The notes under the pieces: model-generated | What the model was told of the DNA's origin: nothing | Database searches by the model: none | Seen by the model: the letters and a program-made list of their open reading frames with translations, nothing else | Part shown: positions 15,260 through 23,569 of the stretch, piece by piece | Position numbering within the stretch: position 1 is the first letter of the stretch | Layout: the number at the start of each line of letters is the position of its first letter | Program-made: the position numbers and the translations under genes | DNA from: Lautropia sp. SCN 69-89 | GTDB taxonomy: Bacteria; Pseudomonadota; Gammaproteobacteria; Burkholderiales; Burkholderiaceae_E | Assembly (NCBI GenBank): GCA_001724855.1 | Contig: MEED01000024.1 | Span: 1 to 48,940 of the forward strand | Direction of reading: 5' to 3' | Length of the DNA: 48,940 nt

Positions 15260-16141
15260 CTGGTCCTGCTGAATCCGCGCGCCGCCGGAGGACGGGCGCG
15301 GCGCCTGGCCGATCCGGTGCGGCAGTGGCTGGCGGCGCACGCGCCCGCGGCGGTGTTCGCGCTGGCCGACGACATCGGCCGCGCGCGCGCGCTGCTGCAG
15401 GGCCGTCCCGAAGGCTCGCGCGTGGTGCTGGTCGGCGGCGACGGCACCGTGCACCGGTTGCTTCCGGAGCTGCTTGCGCGAAGCCTGGTGCTGGGCCTCG
15501 TGCCGGTGGGCAGCGGCAACGACCTCGCCGGTGCGCTCGGGCTGCGCGGACTGGCCTGGGACGACGCGCTCGCCCGCGCGCTGCACGGGTCGGCCTCGTG
15601 CTGCGACCTCGGCGAGTTGTCGAGTGCCGGCGGCGCGCTGCCGTTCGCATCGAGCCTGGCCGCCGGTTTCGATGCGGCGATCGCGCGGCGCGCGAGCGAG
15701 GGTCCGCAATGGCTGCGCGGCTTGCCGCGCTACCTGTGGGCCACGCTGGGCGAGCTGGCCGCGCTGCGCCGCAGGCGACTGCGCGTGTTCGTCGATGGCG
15801 CGCTCGCGCACGATGGCGAGGCCCTGTTTGCGTCGTGCCTGAACACGCCGAGCTACGGCGCGGGGATGCCGGCGGTGCCCGGCGCGCGCATCGACGACGG
15901 GCGGCTCGACCTGCTGGTGGCGGGCCGCTTCGGGCGTGCCGGTGCGCTCCTGATGCTGCCGCAGCTGCTCGCGGGCCGGCACCTCGGGCATCCCGAGGTG
16001 CGCACCGCGCGTTTCGCGCAATTGCGCGTCGAGTGCGACGTCGACCTGCCGCTGGCGGCCGACGGCGAACCGCTCGCGGCCACGCGCGAGTTCTCCGTCC
16101 GGGTGCTGCCGGGGGTGCTGAGGGTCGTGCGCGCTGCCTGA
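15260..16141 (+). CDS. Diacylglycerol kinase family lipid kinase
   Basis: About 293 residues. Near the N terminus LLNPRAAGGRARRL, then VLVGGDGTVHRLLPEL with the GGDGT nucleotide motif and VPVGSGNDLAGALGLRG, are hallmarks of DAGK-catalytic-domain proteins (DgkB/YegS/sphingosine kinase type). The enzyme would phosphorylate a lipid hydroxyl with ATP. The C-terminal half contains the usual beta-sandwich (ADGEPL near the end). No ATG, GTG or TTG lies in frame close before the first conserved residues; the nearest possible starts are CTG at 15260 or ATA at 15251, next to the stop of the upstream gene. The first in-frame GTG would delete the conserved LLNPRA. Start is therefore uncertain. Confidence 0.8.
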   Translation: MVLLNPRAAGGRARRLADPVRQWLAAHAPAAVFALADDIGRARALLQGRPEGSRVVLVGGDGTVHRLLPELLARSLVLGLVPVGSGNDLAGALGLRGLAWDDALARALHGSASCCDLGELSSAGGALPFASSLAAGFDAAIARRASEGPQWLRGLPRYLWATLGELAALRRRRLRVFVDGALAHDGEALFASCLNTPSYGAGMPAVPGARIDDGRLDLLVAGRFGRAGALLMLPQLLAGRHLGHPEVRTARFAQLRVECDVDLPLAADGEPLAATREFSVRVLPGVLRVVRAA

Positions 16142-16223
16142 GGGGGCTTAAGAGCCGCCTAAGGCAGCGGGTCGACAGTCTCGTGCATCGACCCCGCAGG
16201 GTACCTGCACAGGAGAGAAGAAC

Positions 16224-17708
16224 ATGAGCACGCGTTCGATGACGCCGTCCCGCCTCGTCGTTGCACTGGTCGCCGCCGGAGTGATCGGCGGCGCGGGCGC
16301 CACCTTCGTTTCAGGATCGCTCGCCCGCGCGGCGGCTCCGGCCGCTGCGGCAGGCGCGCCCATCACCGCTGCGACCACTCCCGCAGTCGCGCCCGTGATC
16401 GCGCCGACCGATTTCACGCAGATCGTGCAGCGCTATGGGCCGGCGGTCGTGAACATCAGCGTGAGCGGCATGAAGAAGGTGGCAGGGCCGGGCATGCCCC
16501 CGGGGCTGGATCCCGATGACCCGTTCTACCAGTTCTTCAAGCGCTTCGCGGTTCCCGGCGGCCAGGGTGAGCGCGAGATGCCGGTGCGTGGCGAGGGCTC
16601 GGGCTTCATCGTCGACCCGAACGGCATCATCCTGACCAACGCGCACGTGGTGGCCGAAGCGAAGGACGTCACCGTGAAGCTCACCGACCGGCGCGAGTTC
16701 CAGGCGAAGGTGCTCGGCTCGGATCCGAAAACCGACGTCGCGGTACTGAAGATCGACGCGAAGAACCTGCCGGTGGTGCCGCTGGGCAGTGCGCGCGACC
16801 TGAAGGTCGGCGAATGGGTGCTGGCGATCGGCTCGCCGTTCGGCTTCGAGAACTCGGTGACCGCCGGCGTGGTGAGCGCCAAGGGGCGCTCGCTGCCCGA
16901 CGACAGCTACGTGCCGTTCATCCAGACCGACGTGGCGGTGAACCCGGGCAACTCCGGCGGACCGCTGTTCGACTCGCGCGGCGAGGTGGTGGGCATCAAC
17001 TCGCAGATCTTCAGCCGTACCGGCGGCTACCAGGGGCTGTCGTTCGCGATCCCGATCGACGTGGCCACGCGCGTGCGCGACCAGATCGTCGCGCACGGCT
17101 CGGTGCGCCACGCGAAACTCGGCGTCACCGTCCAGGAAGTGAACCAGACGCTGGCCGATTCGTTCAGGCTCGACAAGCCCGAGGGCGCGCTCGTCGCGAG
17201 CGTCGAGAAAGGCGGACCGGCGGACCGCGCCGGCCTGAAGTCCGGCGACGTGATCCTGAAAGCCGACGGCAAGCCGATCGTGGCCTCCGGTGACCTGCCC
17301 GCGCTGATCGGCGAAGCATCGCCGGGCGACAAGGTCGCGCTCGAAGTCTGGCGCCAGGGCAAGCGCGAGGAGATCACCGCTCAACTGGGCGACGCGAGCG
17401 CGAAGGTCGCCAGCGCGGCCACGGGCGGCGACAAGGCAGCCAACGGTCGCATCGGGCTGGCGCTGCGCCCGCTCGATCCGCAGGAGCGGCGCGAGGCCGG
17501 GGTCGACGGCGGCCTGCTGATCGAGGGGTCCGGCGGCCCGGCGGCGATGGCCGGCGTGCAGCCGGGCGACGTGCTGATCTCGGTGGACGGCACGCCGGTG
17601 AAGACCGTCGAGCAGGTGCGCGCGGCGCTGGCGAAGTCCGGCAAGTCGGTGGCGCTGCTGATCATGCGTGACGGCAACCGGATCTTCGTGCCGGTGCGGA
17701 TCGGCTGA
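16224..17708 (+). CDS. DegP/HtrA family serine endoprotease
   Basis: 494 residues with an N-terminal signal/anchor (about 10-36). The trypsin-like domain has the triad His141 (LTNAHVV), Asp171 (KTDVAVLK) and Ser244 (NPGNSGGPLF). Two PDZ domains follow: about 300-385 (KLGVTVQEV... ADRAGLKSGDVI) and about 410-490 (MAGVQPGDVLISVDG). It acts in the periplasm on misfolded proteins as protease and chaperone. AGGAGAG nine bases before the ATG fixes the start. The order protease-petA is common in betaproteobacteria. Confidence 0.93.
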   Translation: MSTRSMTPSRLVVALVAAGVIGGAGATFVSGSLARAAAPAAAAGAPITAATTPAVAPVIAPTDFTQIVQRYGPAVVNISVSGMKKVAGPGMPPGLDPDDPFYQFFKRFAVPGGQGEREMPVRGEGSGFIVDPNGIILTNAHVVAEAKDVTVKLTDRREFQAKVLGSDPKTDVAVLKIDAKNLPVVPLGSARDLKVGEWVLAIGSPFGFENSVTAGVVSAKGRSLPDDSYVPFIQTDVAVNPGNSGGPLFDSRGEVVGINSQIFSRTGGYQGLSFAIPIDVATRVRDQIVAHGSVRHAKLGVTVQEVNQTLADSFRLDKPEGALVASVEKGGPADRAGLKSGDVILKADGKPIVASGDLPALIGEASPGDKVALEVWRQGKREEITAQLGDASAKVASAATGGDKAANGRIGLALRPLDPQERREAGVDGGLLIEGSGGPAAMAGVQPGDVLISVDGTPVKTVEQVRAALAKSGKSVALLIMRDGNRIFVPVRIG

Positions 17709-17740
17709 CGCGGCGCCGAGCCGCGACGCGAGGTGTCGTC

Positions 17741-18349
17741 ATGAGCACGTTCGAGGGCGTCGTCGGCCCACAAGCGGCCGACGGCGGACCGGGAGGCACG
17801 CGCCGGCAGTGGCTGGTCGCCGCCACCGGCGTAGTCGGCGGCGTGGGGCTGCTCGCTACCGCCTGGCCGCTGGTCGACAGCATGGAGCCGTCGGCCCGGG
17901 CGCTGGCGGTCGGCGGGCCGGTGACGGTCGACGTATCCGATCTCGCACCGGGGCATCTGCGCACGGTGTCCTGGCGCGGCAAGCCGGTCTGGCTGATGCG
18001 CCGCACCGACGCAATGGTGCGCGCGCTCGAGCAGCCGAACCCGGTGCTCGCCGATCCGGGATCGAAGCGCTCGGAGCAGCCGGCGTCGTGCGCGAACGCC
18101 ACGCGCTCGCTGCACCCCGACCTGTTCGTCGTGATCGGCGTCTGCACCCACCTGGGCTGCTCGCCGGTGCTGCGACTCGACGATGCGGCGCTGAACGCGG
18201 AGTTGCACGCGCCCGGCGGCTTCTTCTGCCCGTGCCACGGATCGCGCTTCGACCTGGCGGGCCGCGTGGTGAAGAACGTGCCGGCGCCGACGAACCTGGA
18301 AGTGCCGGAATACCGGTTCCTGTCGGACACGTCGCTGCAGATCGGCTGA
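17741..18349 (+). CDS. petA: Rieske iron-sulfur subunit of ubiquinol-cytochrome c reductase
   Basis: 202 residues. An N-terminal Tat-like segment (RRQW at 21-24 followed by a hydrophobic anchor, 25-48) precedes the Rieske fold. The 2Fe-2S ligands are Cys135 and His137 in CTHLGC and Cys163 and His166 in CPCHGS, with Cys140 and Cys165 forming the usual disulfide. The protein carries electrons from ubiquinol to cytochrome c1 in complex III. It begins 32 bases after the htrA-like gene. The expected petB (cytochrome b) and petC (cytochrome c1) do not follow; the next gene runs in the opposite direction. Confidence 0.92.
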   Translation: MSTFEGVVGPQAADGGPGGTRRQWLVAATGVVGGVGLLATAWPLVDSMEPSARALAVGGPVTVDVSDLAPGHLRTVSWRGKPVWLMRRTDAMVRALEQPNPVLADPGSKRSEQPASCANATRSLHPDLFVVIGVCTHLGCSPVLRLDDAALNAELHAPGGFFCPCHGSRFDLAGRVVKNVPAPTNLEVPEYRFLSDTSLQIG

Positions 18350-18416
18350 GTGGCAGGTGCGCGAGCCGCAGCCGCGCACGGCCGAGGCGCGGCGGCGCGC
18401 ATCGCGGGGGCGCGGC

Positions 18417-19658
18417 TCAGCTCGTGGCGAACATCGCCGCCACCGTGGCGGCCATCGCCGCGGTGGCGATCCAGCCGAGCCAGCGCAGTCGCGGCCCGAT
18501 CGCGTTGGCGCCCATCGTGTCGCGGCGACTGGCGAGCAGCATCATCACCGCCATGATCGGCACTGCGGTCACGCCATTGAGCACCGCCGCCCAGAACAGC
18601 GCCTTTACCGGATCGAGCGGCGCGAAGCACAGTGCAACGCCGCCCACCGTCGCGACCGCGATCACGCCGTAGAAGCCGCGGCCCTCGCCGTGCTCGAGCC
18701 GCAGGCCGAGGCTGCCGCGCCATCCGGCCGAGCCGGCCACCGCATACGCGGCCGACCCTGCGAGCACCGGCACCGCGAGCATGCCGGTGCCGATGATGCC
18801 GAGACTGAACAGCAGGAAGGTGAACTCGCCGGCCAGCGGGCGCAGCGCCTCGGCCGCCTGCGCCGAGGTCTGGATGTCGCGCACGCCGGCCGCGTGCAGT
18901 GTCGCTGCGGTGCTCAGGATGATGAAGAAGGCGATCAGGTTCGAGAAGCCCATCCCGACGATCGTGTCGATCTTGATGCGGCGAAGGTGCCGGCGCACCT
19001 GCGCAGGCGTGTGCGGCGGGCCGCCGCGAACGTCGGCGTCCTCCACTTCCTGGCTGGCCTGCCAGAAGAACAGGTAGGGGCTGATCGTCGTGCCGAATAC
19101 CGCGACGACCATCAGCAGCACGTCGTGCGTGTGCGTGAGCTTCGGCCATGCGGTCTCGCGCGCGACCTGCAGCCAGTCGATCCGGATCGAGAAGGCGACT
19201 GCCACGTAGGCGAGCAGCGCCAGCGTCAGCCACTTCAGCACGCGCACGTAGCGCCGGTACGGCAGGAACACCTGCAGCACCAGGCACAGCAGTCCGAAAG
19301 TGACTGCGTAGACGTGCGTCGAGCCCCCGAGCATCAGCCACAGGGCCTCGGCCATCGCGGCGAGGTCGGCGGCGATGTTCAGCGTGTTGGCCATGAGCAG
19401 CATGCCGACCGTCGCGTACAGCACCGGCCGCGGGAACCGCTCGCGGATGTTGGCGGACAGGCCGTGTCCGGTGACGTAACCGATGCGCGCGCTGATCACC
19501 TGGATCGCGGCCATCAGCGGCAGCGTGAACACGACGGTCCACAGCATCGAGTAGCCGAACTGCGCGCCGGCCTGCGAGTAGGTGGCGATGCCACTGGGGT
19601 CGTCGTCGGCCGCGCCGGTGATCAGCCCGGGACCGAGCTGGCGCAGGCCGCGGCGCAT
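18417..19658 (-). CDS. Nramp-family-like divalent metal transporter
   Basis: 413 residues with about 11 hydrophobic segments. The first segment carries GAADDDPSGIATYSQAG (about 15-31), at the place of the DPGN metal motif of Nramp transporters. In the sixth segment, where canonical Nramp has a Met-Pro-His metal site, this protein reads FGTTISPYLFFWQ, without Met or His. It therefore belongs to the divergent Nramp-related branch, and Mn/Fe transport cannot be assumed; Mg or another ion is possible. It follows the SnoaL-like gene by 82 bases in the same direction and converges on petA. Confidence 0.82.
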   Translation of the reverse strand: MRRGLRQLGPGLITGAADDDPSGIATYSQAGAQFGYSMLWTVVFTLPLMAAIQVISARIGYVTGHGLSANIRERFPRPVLYATVGMLLMANTLNIAADLAAMAEALWLMLGGSTHVYAVTFGLLCLVLQVFLPYRRYVRVLKWLTLALLAYVAVAFSIRIDWLQVARETAWPKLTHTHDVLLMVVAVFGTTISPYLFFWQASQEVEDADVRGGPPHTPAQVRRHLRRIKIDTIVGMGFSNLIAFFIILSTAATLHAAGVRDIQTSAQAAEALRPLAGEFTFLLFSLGIIGTGMLAVPVLAGSAAYAVAGSAGWRGSLGLRLEHGEGRGFYGVIAVATVGGVALCFAPLDPVKALFWAAVLNGVTAVPIMAVMMLLASRRDTMGANAIGPRLRWLGWIATAAMAATVAAMFATS

Positions 19659-19740
19659 GTTGCGCTGGACGTCGCGCTGGAAGCGGAGCCGGGTGAGGTT
19701 GCGGATGGTGGGCTCCGGGGGCCGTCCCTGACCTGGCGCC

Positions 19741-20166
19741 TCAGCCCGGCTGCGGCAGCGAGTGCCACCAGATCCGGCAGGTGCGGCACGCGCCGCCGGC
19801 GAACTCGGCCTGCAACACGCCGTCGAGGATCATCCGCGGCAACGGATCGCCGGGCTTGCGTTCGACGAGATTCGTGCCGGTGGACTTCGCCCAGATGCGG
19901 AACAGCTCCTCGGAGGCCACGCGGTAGCTGACGTGCCAGTGCGCGATGCCGCCTGCCGCGCTGCGTGCCAGAACCTCGTAGTCGACGCGCACGTCTTCCT
20001 GCAGCTTCACGCGACGCCAGTATTCGGCGAGTTGCGCGTGGCCGCGCTGCACCGCGAACGGCGTGTTGTGGTATTCGCCATCGGGTGCGAAGAGCGTGCA
20101 GAACTGCGATTCGTCCCGCTGCTCCCAGGCTTGCCGGTATCCCTGCATGAAGCGGTCGATGTCCAC
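19741..20166 (-). CDS. SnoaL-like / NTF2-fold protein
   Basis: 141 residues from GTG 20166, with CGGAGAG upstream. The pattern FMQGYRQAWEQRDESQFCTL FAPDGEYHN at the N terminus and a C-terminal strand-rich half fit the small cone-shaped NTF2/SnoaL fold. Such proteins bind small hydrophobic ligands or act as isomerases or hydrolases; no catalytic residues can be assigned. Cys residues in GGACRTCRIWW near the C terminus are unusual for the fold. It is the gene immediately upstream of the Nramp-like transporter. Confidence 0.7.
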   Translation of the reverse strand: MDIDRFMQGYRQAWEQRDESQFCTLFAPDGEYHNTPFAVQRGHAQLAEYWRRVKLQEDVRVDYEVLARSAAGGIAHWHVSYRVASEELFRIWAKSTGTNLVERKPGDPLPRMILDGVLQAEFAGGACRTCRIWWHSLPQPG

Positions 20167-20243
20167 TGCGGCTCTCCGTGAGTGGGGCTGTTCGCCGACG
20201 CTGCGGCGATCATACCCGGGCGCCGGCGCGCCGCCCGGCCCGC

Positions 20244-21473
20244 TCAGCCCGCTTCGATCGGCACCGCGCTGGCGATCAGCGATTCCCAGCCCGCCGCGTC
20301 GGCCGGCCAGTCGCGGTCGCCGCGCTCGCCGAGCCGGCGAAGGATCTGCGCCAGCTGCCAGGTGGGCGGCTGGCCGAGTGCGGCAGGCCTGTCGCGCCAG
20401 AGCCGACGCACGACGTTGTCGCCCACCGCGAAGCGCTGTGCGATCGCCTCGATGACGGCGCGGTCCTGGCCCGCGTCGATCGCGCGCTCGAGCACGCCGG
20501 CCCATCGCAGGCTGTGAGCGCTGTCCTGGCGCGCGGCGAGCGGGCGCAGGTCGAAGGTGGGCGGCTGGCGTCGCTGCGCGCGGCGACGCGCGGCGTCGGC
20601 CGGCGTGTCGGGCACCTCCGCATCGCCGTCCTCGTCGGTCTGCGGTGCGCCCCAGGCGTCGAGCGGCACCAGTGTTTCGGCGAAGAAGGTGGCGAAGGCC
20701 GGCAGCCGCGCCAGCAGGTGCGCGCGCGGCATCGCATGGCGCGGATCGAGGCGCAGCCAGTTGTAGCACCCCAGGTGCTTGCCGGCGCCGCTGCGCGCGA
20801 GCTTGGCGAGCGTGACCGGGTCGAGGCTCGCTTCGACGATGGCGGCGATGCGCGCGTCGATCGCCCCTTCGCGCAGGTCGATCGAGCGCAGTGCGCGCCC
20901 ATAGAACTCGACGTCGACGATGTCGTCGCGCAGCGCGCCGCGCAATTGCGCAAGGAAGTCCGGGCAGCGGGCGGCGCGGTCGAACAGCGACGCCGGTGCG
21001 CCGGGCTCGAGCCGGTGCTCGCGGTCGAGATGGCGGTGCCAGTCGCCGCGACGGCGATCGAGCACGGTGAGCATCTCTTCGGCGAGCGAATCGAAGAGCA
21101 GGTCGAGCGCGGCGTCGGCCCCGTCGCTGCGCGCGAGCAGGTCGACCAGCAGCTTCAGCGTGCGGTCGGAAAGCAGTGCGCGGAAGTCGTAGACGAGCTG
21201 GTCGCGGTCCACGCCGAGGAAGCGCACGTTCAGGCCCCAGGCGCGCGTGAGCTGCGCGAAGATCGGGTTGGCCATCAGCGACAGCCGCGACGCCAGCGGC
21301 AGCTGCACGACGAACAGCCGCCAGTCGGACGACGGATTGCGGAAGACCAGCGCGCGCGGGCTGGAGCGATAGCAGCGCGCCAGGTACGCGAGTTCGGGCC
21401 CTACCGTGCCTGCGTCCTGGAGCTCTTCGTCGATCGGGACGCCGTCGACCGCGAGGAACTCGACCTCTTTCAA
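20244..21473 (-). CDS. Hypothetical protein, 409 residues
   Basis: I do not recognise this protein. It starts at TTG 21473, whose bases overlap the stop of the upstream 58-residue gene as TTGA, an arrangement that indicates coupled translation. It is soluble, mostly alpha-helical, with a Pro/Arg-rich linker around 285-310 and no signal peptide or membrane segment. Codon use is like its neighbours. The neighbours (MOSC protein, DUF2817 peptidase-like protein, small membrane protein) give no clear functional hint. Confidence 0.65.
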   Translation of the reverse strand: MKEVEFLAVDGVPIDEELQDAGTVGPELAYLARCYRSSPRALVFRNPSSDWRLFVVQLPLASRLSLMANPIFAQLTRAWGLNVRFLGVDRDQLVYDFRALLSDRTLKLLVDLLARSDGADAALDLLFDSLAEEMLTVLDRRRGDWHRHLDREHRLEPGAPASLFDRAARCPDFLAQLRGALRDDIVDVEFYGRALRSIDLREGAIDARIAAIVEASLDPVTLAKLARSGAGKHLGCYNWLRLDPRHAMPRAHLLARLPAFATFFAETLVPLDAWGAPQTDEDGDAEVPDTPADAARRRAQRRQPPTFDLRPLAARQDSAHSLRWAGVLERAIDAGQDRAVIEAIAQRFAVGDNVVRRLWRDRPAALGQPPTWQLAQILRRLGERGDRDWPADAAGWESLIASAVPIEAG

Positions 21474-21646
21474 TCGGCCCGCTTGGCGAGGAAGAGCAGT
21501 CCGCCGCCGAATACCATCAGTGCGGCCGCCATCAGCGTGCGCGTGACCGACCCGCGCCAGAGCGCCTCGAGGGCAAACAGGATCCCCGCCGTCAGCACGA
21601 TGCGCGCGGTGCCGGCGGTGCGCTGGGCTGGGCTGAGCTGGGACAT
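21470..21646 (-). CDS. Small membrane protein, 58 residues
   Basis: From ATG 21646 the frame reads MSQLSPAQRTAGTARIVLTA, followed by two hydrophobic helices (about 15-30 and 37-53) and ends LFLAKRAD. The two predicted transmembrane segments are separated by a short basic loop (LWRGSVTR). It sits 9 bases after the MOSC gene and its TGA overlaps the TTG start of the next gene, so it is part of the operon. Family unknown. Confidence 0.6.
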   Translation of the reverse strand: MSQLSPAQRTAGTARIVLTAGILFALEALWRGSVTRTLMAAALMVFGGGLLFLAKRAD

Positions 21647-21655
21647 GGCACTAAT

Positions 21656-22255
21656 CTACCCCAGAAACCATCGCGATGCTGCCCCTCGGGTCTTCAGTCG
21701 GTGCGCCTGCTCGATGCTGACCGTGCGCTCGCCGGCGACGAGGTCGATCTGCTCGCCCGCGGCGAGCCTGCCGGGACGCACCACCGCGCAGTAGAAGCCG
21801 GTGTAGCCCGACTGCACCATCATCCTCGACGCCCAGCGAAAGCCGAAGTGGGCGTCGAACTTGTAGCAGGGCGTGCGCGGCTGCGTGACCACGAGTTCGA
21901 CCTCGCCGATGCGCAGCCGGTCGCCCACCCAGACCTGCGGTTCGAGCAGCCCCGAGACGGTCAGGTTCTCGCCGAGCGAGCCGTACGGCAGCGCGCCGGC
22001 CACTCCGGCCTGGCCGCGCACCGTCTCCCAGAACGGATAGTGTTCCGCCGGGTAGAGGTAGACCGCCTTGTCGATGCCGCCGTGCGACGAGAGGTCGACC
22101 TGCTCGTCGCCATCGAGCCCGAGCGCGCCGAGTGCGACCGCGCCGCTCACCGGCGACTTGCGGATGGCGCTGGCCACGCGGCGCAGGCCGCCGTCGCCGG
22201 CGCGCGCATCGAGCGGCGCGGCGCACCCGACGCTGACCGCGAGCAGCTTCGCCAT
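21656..22255 (-). CDS. MOSC domain-containing protein
   Basis: 199 residues. HGGIDKAVYLYPAEHYPFW (about 59-77), GENLTVSGL and the conserved cysteine in TQPRTPCYKF mark a MOSC domain, the sulfur-carrier domain found in molybdenum cofactor sulfurases and in YiiM/YuaD proteins that reduce N-hydroxylated compounds. The stand-alone form here resembles YiiM. It may serve the molybdenum hydroxylase encoded at 12.2-14.6 kb, but that is speculation. It starts 6 bases after the DUF2817 gene. Confidence 0.87.
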   Translation of the reverse strand: MAKLLAVSVGCAAPLDARAGDGGLRRVASAIRKSPVSGAVALGALGLDGDEQVDLSSHGGIDKAVYLYPAEHYPFWETVRGQAGVAGALPYGSLGENLTVSGLLEPQVWVGDRLRIGEVELVVTQPRTPCYKFDAHFGFRWASRMMVQSGYTGFYCAVVRPGRLAAGEQIDLVAGERTVSIEQAHRLKTRGAASRWFLG

Positions 22256-22261
22256 GGCCGG

Positions 22262-23389
22262 TCAGCGCTTCGCGCCGGGCAGGCGCGCCAGCGCCTGCGC
22301 AACGAGCGCGGCGCCCGATGCGACGACGCGACGTTCCCAGTCGCGACTGTCGGGACGAAACGCCTCGAGCATGTCGGTCTCGATCGCGCGTCCGGTGGCA
22401 TCGCCGCGGTCGCCGTGATGCGCGAGCCAGTTGTCGGCGCGCATCGCGCGGATCACCCGCATCGGTTCCCAGGTGCCGTACTCCGGATAGGCGAACGCGA
22501 AGCGCGCGCCGGCGGGCAGCGCGGCCGCCAGGCCCCGGTCGAGCAGCCCATTGAGCGGCGTCGACACCGATTCGCCGCCGGCCGCCGACTTCACGCCGTC
22601 GGACCAGACCTGCTGCGAGAACGCATAGCCGGCGTCCGCGATCGGCGCGCCGGTGATCAGTTCGCAGGCGCCGAAGTCGCCCAGCCCGGTGTGGAAGTCG
22701 AGCCAGATCACGGTCTGCGCATCGCGCAGGTGTTCGCGCACCAGCGCCAGCAGGTGGCGCGTGCCCGCCGCCTGCGCGTGGCCGCCGAACTGCATGCCCG
22801 CGGGGTAGCGGTACTGGCCTTCCACGGCCGCCTGCTGGAAGCGGCGCAGTCCGTGTTCGGCAATGAAGGCATCGATGCGGGCCCAGCGCCCGGTCTCGCG
22901 CGCCGCATCGAGGTCGGTGGGGTTCAGGCAGTCGTACAGTGCCTCGTAGTCGGCCGGACACTGGGTCGGATCGAAGCGCTCGCGGAAGTTGCGGTTGAAA
23001 TCGACGTTGTCCTCGTTGACCCGCCGGTGCCAGGCGAAGCCGTACGGGTTGTTCGCGTGCTGGATCACCAGCGCGGTGTCGGGCGCAAGCGCCAGCCGCG
23101 GCAGGACATTCGCGAGCACGTGGTGCTGGATCGCGCTGCCGGTGTAGCCCTCGACGCCGTGCGTGCCGCTGGAGAGCACCAGCGCATGGCGCGGCCGTCG
23201 CGCGCCGAAGCAGGCCCAGTCGAGCGCCAGCGTTTCGCCCTCGGGCCCGCGCGGCGCGATCGAACGCGAATCGACCAGCACCGGGTGACGTGCCGACAGT
23301 GCGTGTGCGGCTTCGAGCAGGCGTTCGCGCGAGACGCGGTACGACGGCTGGAAGCAGGCGGCCGGGTCGCCGGAATCAGGCGGGGTCAT
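22262..23389 (-). CDS. DUF2817 (M14-like zinc carboxypeptidase fold) protein
   Basis: 375 residues. SSGTHGVEGYTGSAIQ (about 73-88) contains the His and Glu of an M14-type zinc site, NFNR-type sequence (DFNRNFRERF) the Arg/Asn substrate-binding region, and WLDFHTGLG the third ligand His. These match DUF2817, a family related to succinylglutamate desuccinylase and carboxypeptidases. No signal peptide. The substrate is unknown. It is the first gene of a close-packed minus-strand operon with the MOSC, small membrane and 409-residue proteins. ATG 23404 is an alternative start. Confidence 0.85.
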   Translation of the reverse strand: MTPPDSGDPAACFQPSYRVSRERLLEAAHALSARHPVLVDSRSIAPRGPEGETLALDWACFGARRPRHALVLSSGTHGVEGYTGSAIQHHVLANVLPRLALAPDTALVIQHANNPYGFAWHRRVNEDNVDFNRNFRERFDPTQCPADYEALYDCLNPTDLDAARETGRWARIDAFIAEHGLRRFQQAAVEGQYRYPAGMQFGGHAQAAGTRHLLALVREHLRDAQTVIWLDFHTGLGDFGACELITGAPIADAGYAFSQQVWSDGVKSAAGGESVSTPLNGLLDRGLAAALPAGARFAFAYPEYGTWEPMRVIRAMRADNWLAHHGDRGDATGRAIETDMLEAFRPDSRDWERRVVASGAALVAQALARLPGAKR

Positions 23390-23449
23390 GGGCGGGATCC
23401 GCATCGGAGCAGGGGCGCGGCTTCGTGGGGGCGCTCCCGATGGAAAAGC

Positions 23450-23515
23450 GGTGGACAACCGCGGGACAGCCGCTGGACAACCGGAGGGCAAGCGGTGCAC
23501 CGGAACGGGACAGCG
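23450..23515. repeat. Three imperfect 22-bp tandem repeats
   Basis: Units at 23450-23471, 23472-23493 and 23494-23515 share the frame GSTGGACAACCG...GGGACAGC, with the third unit more diverged. They lie in the 180-base gap between the hydratase and DUF2817 genes. On the minus strand they precede the DUF2817 gene by about 60 bases and could affect its expression. Confidence 0.55.
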
Positions 23516-23569
23516 ACGGGATATCGGGTGCGCATGATGGGGAAAGTGCCCGGAACAGCGGCGGGACGA

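Noticed and set aside
14559-15650. N-terminal extension of the molybdenum hydroxylase frame
   Set aside because: The frame stays open upstream but crosses two genes on the other strand; TTG 14558 with GGAG upstream fits the family N terminus.
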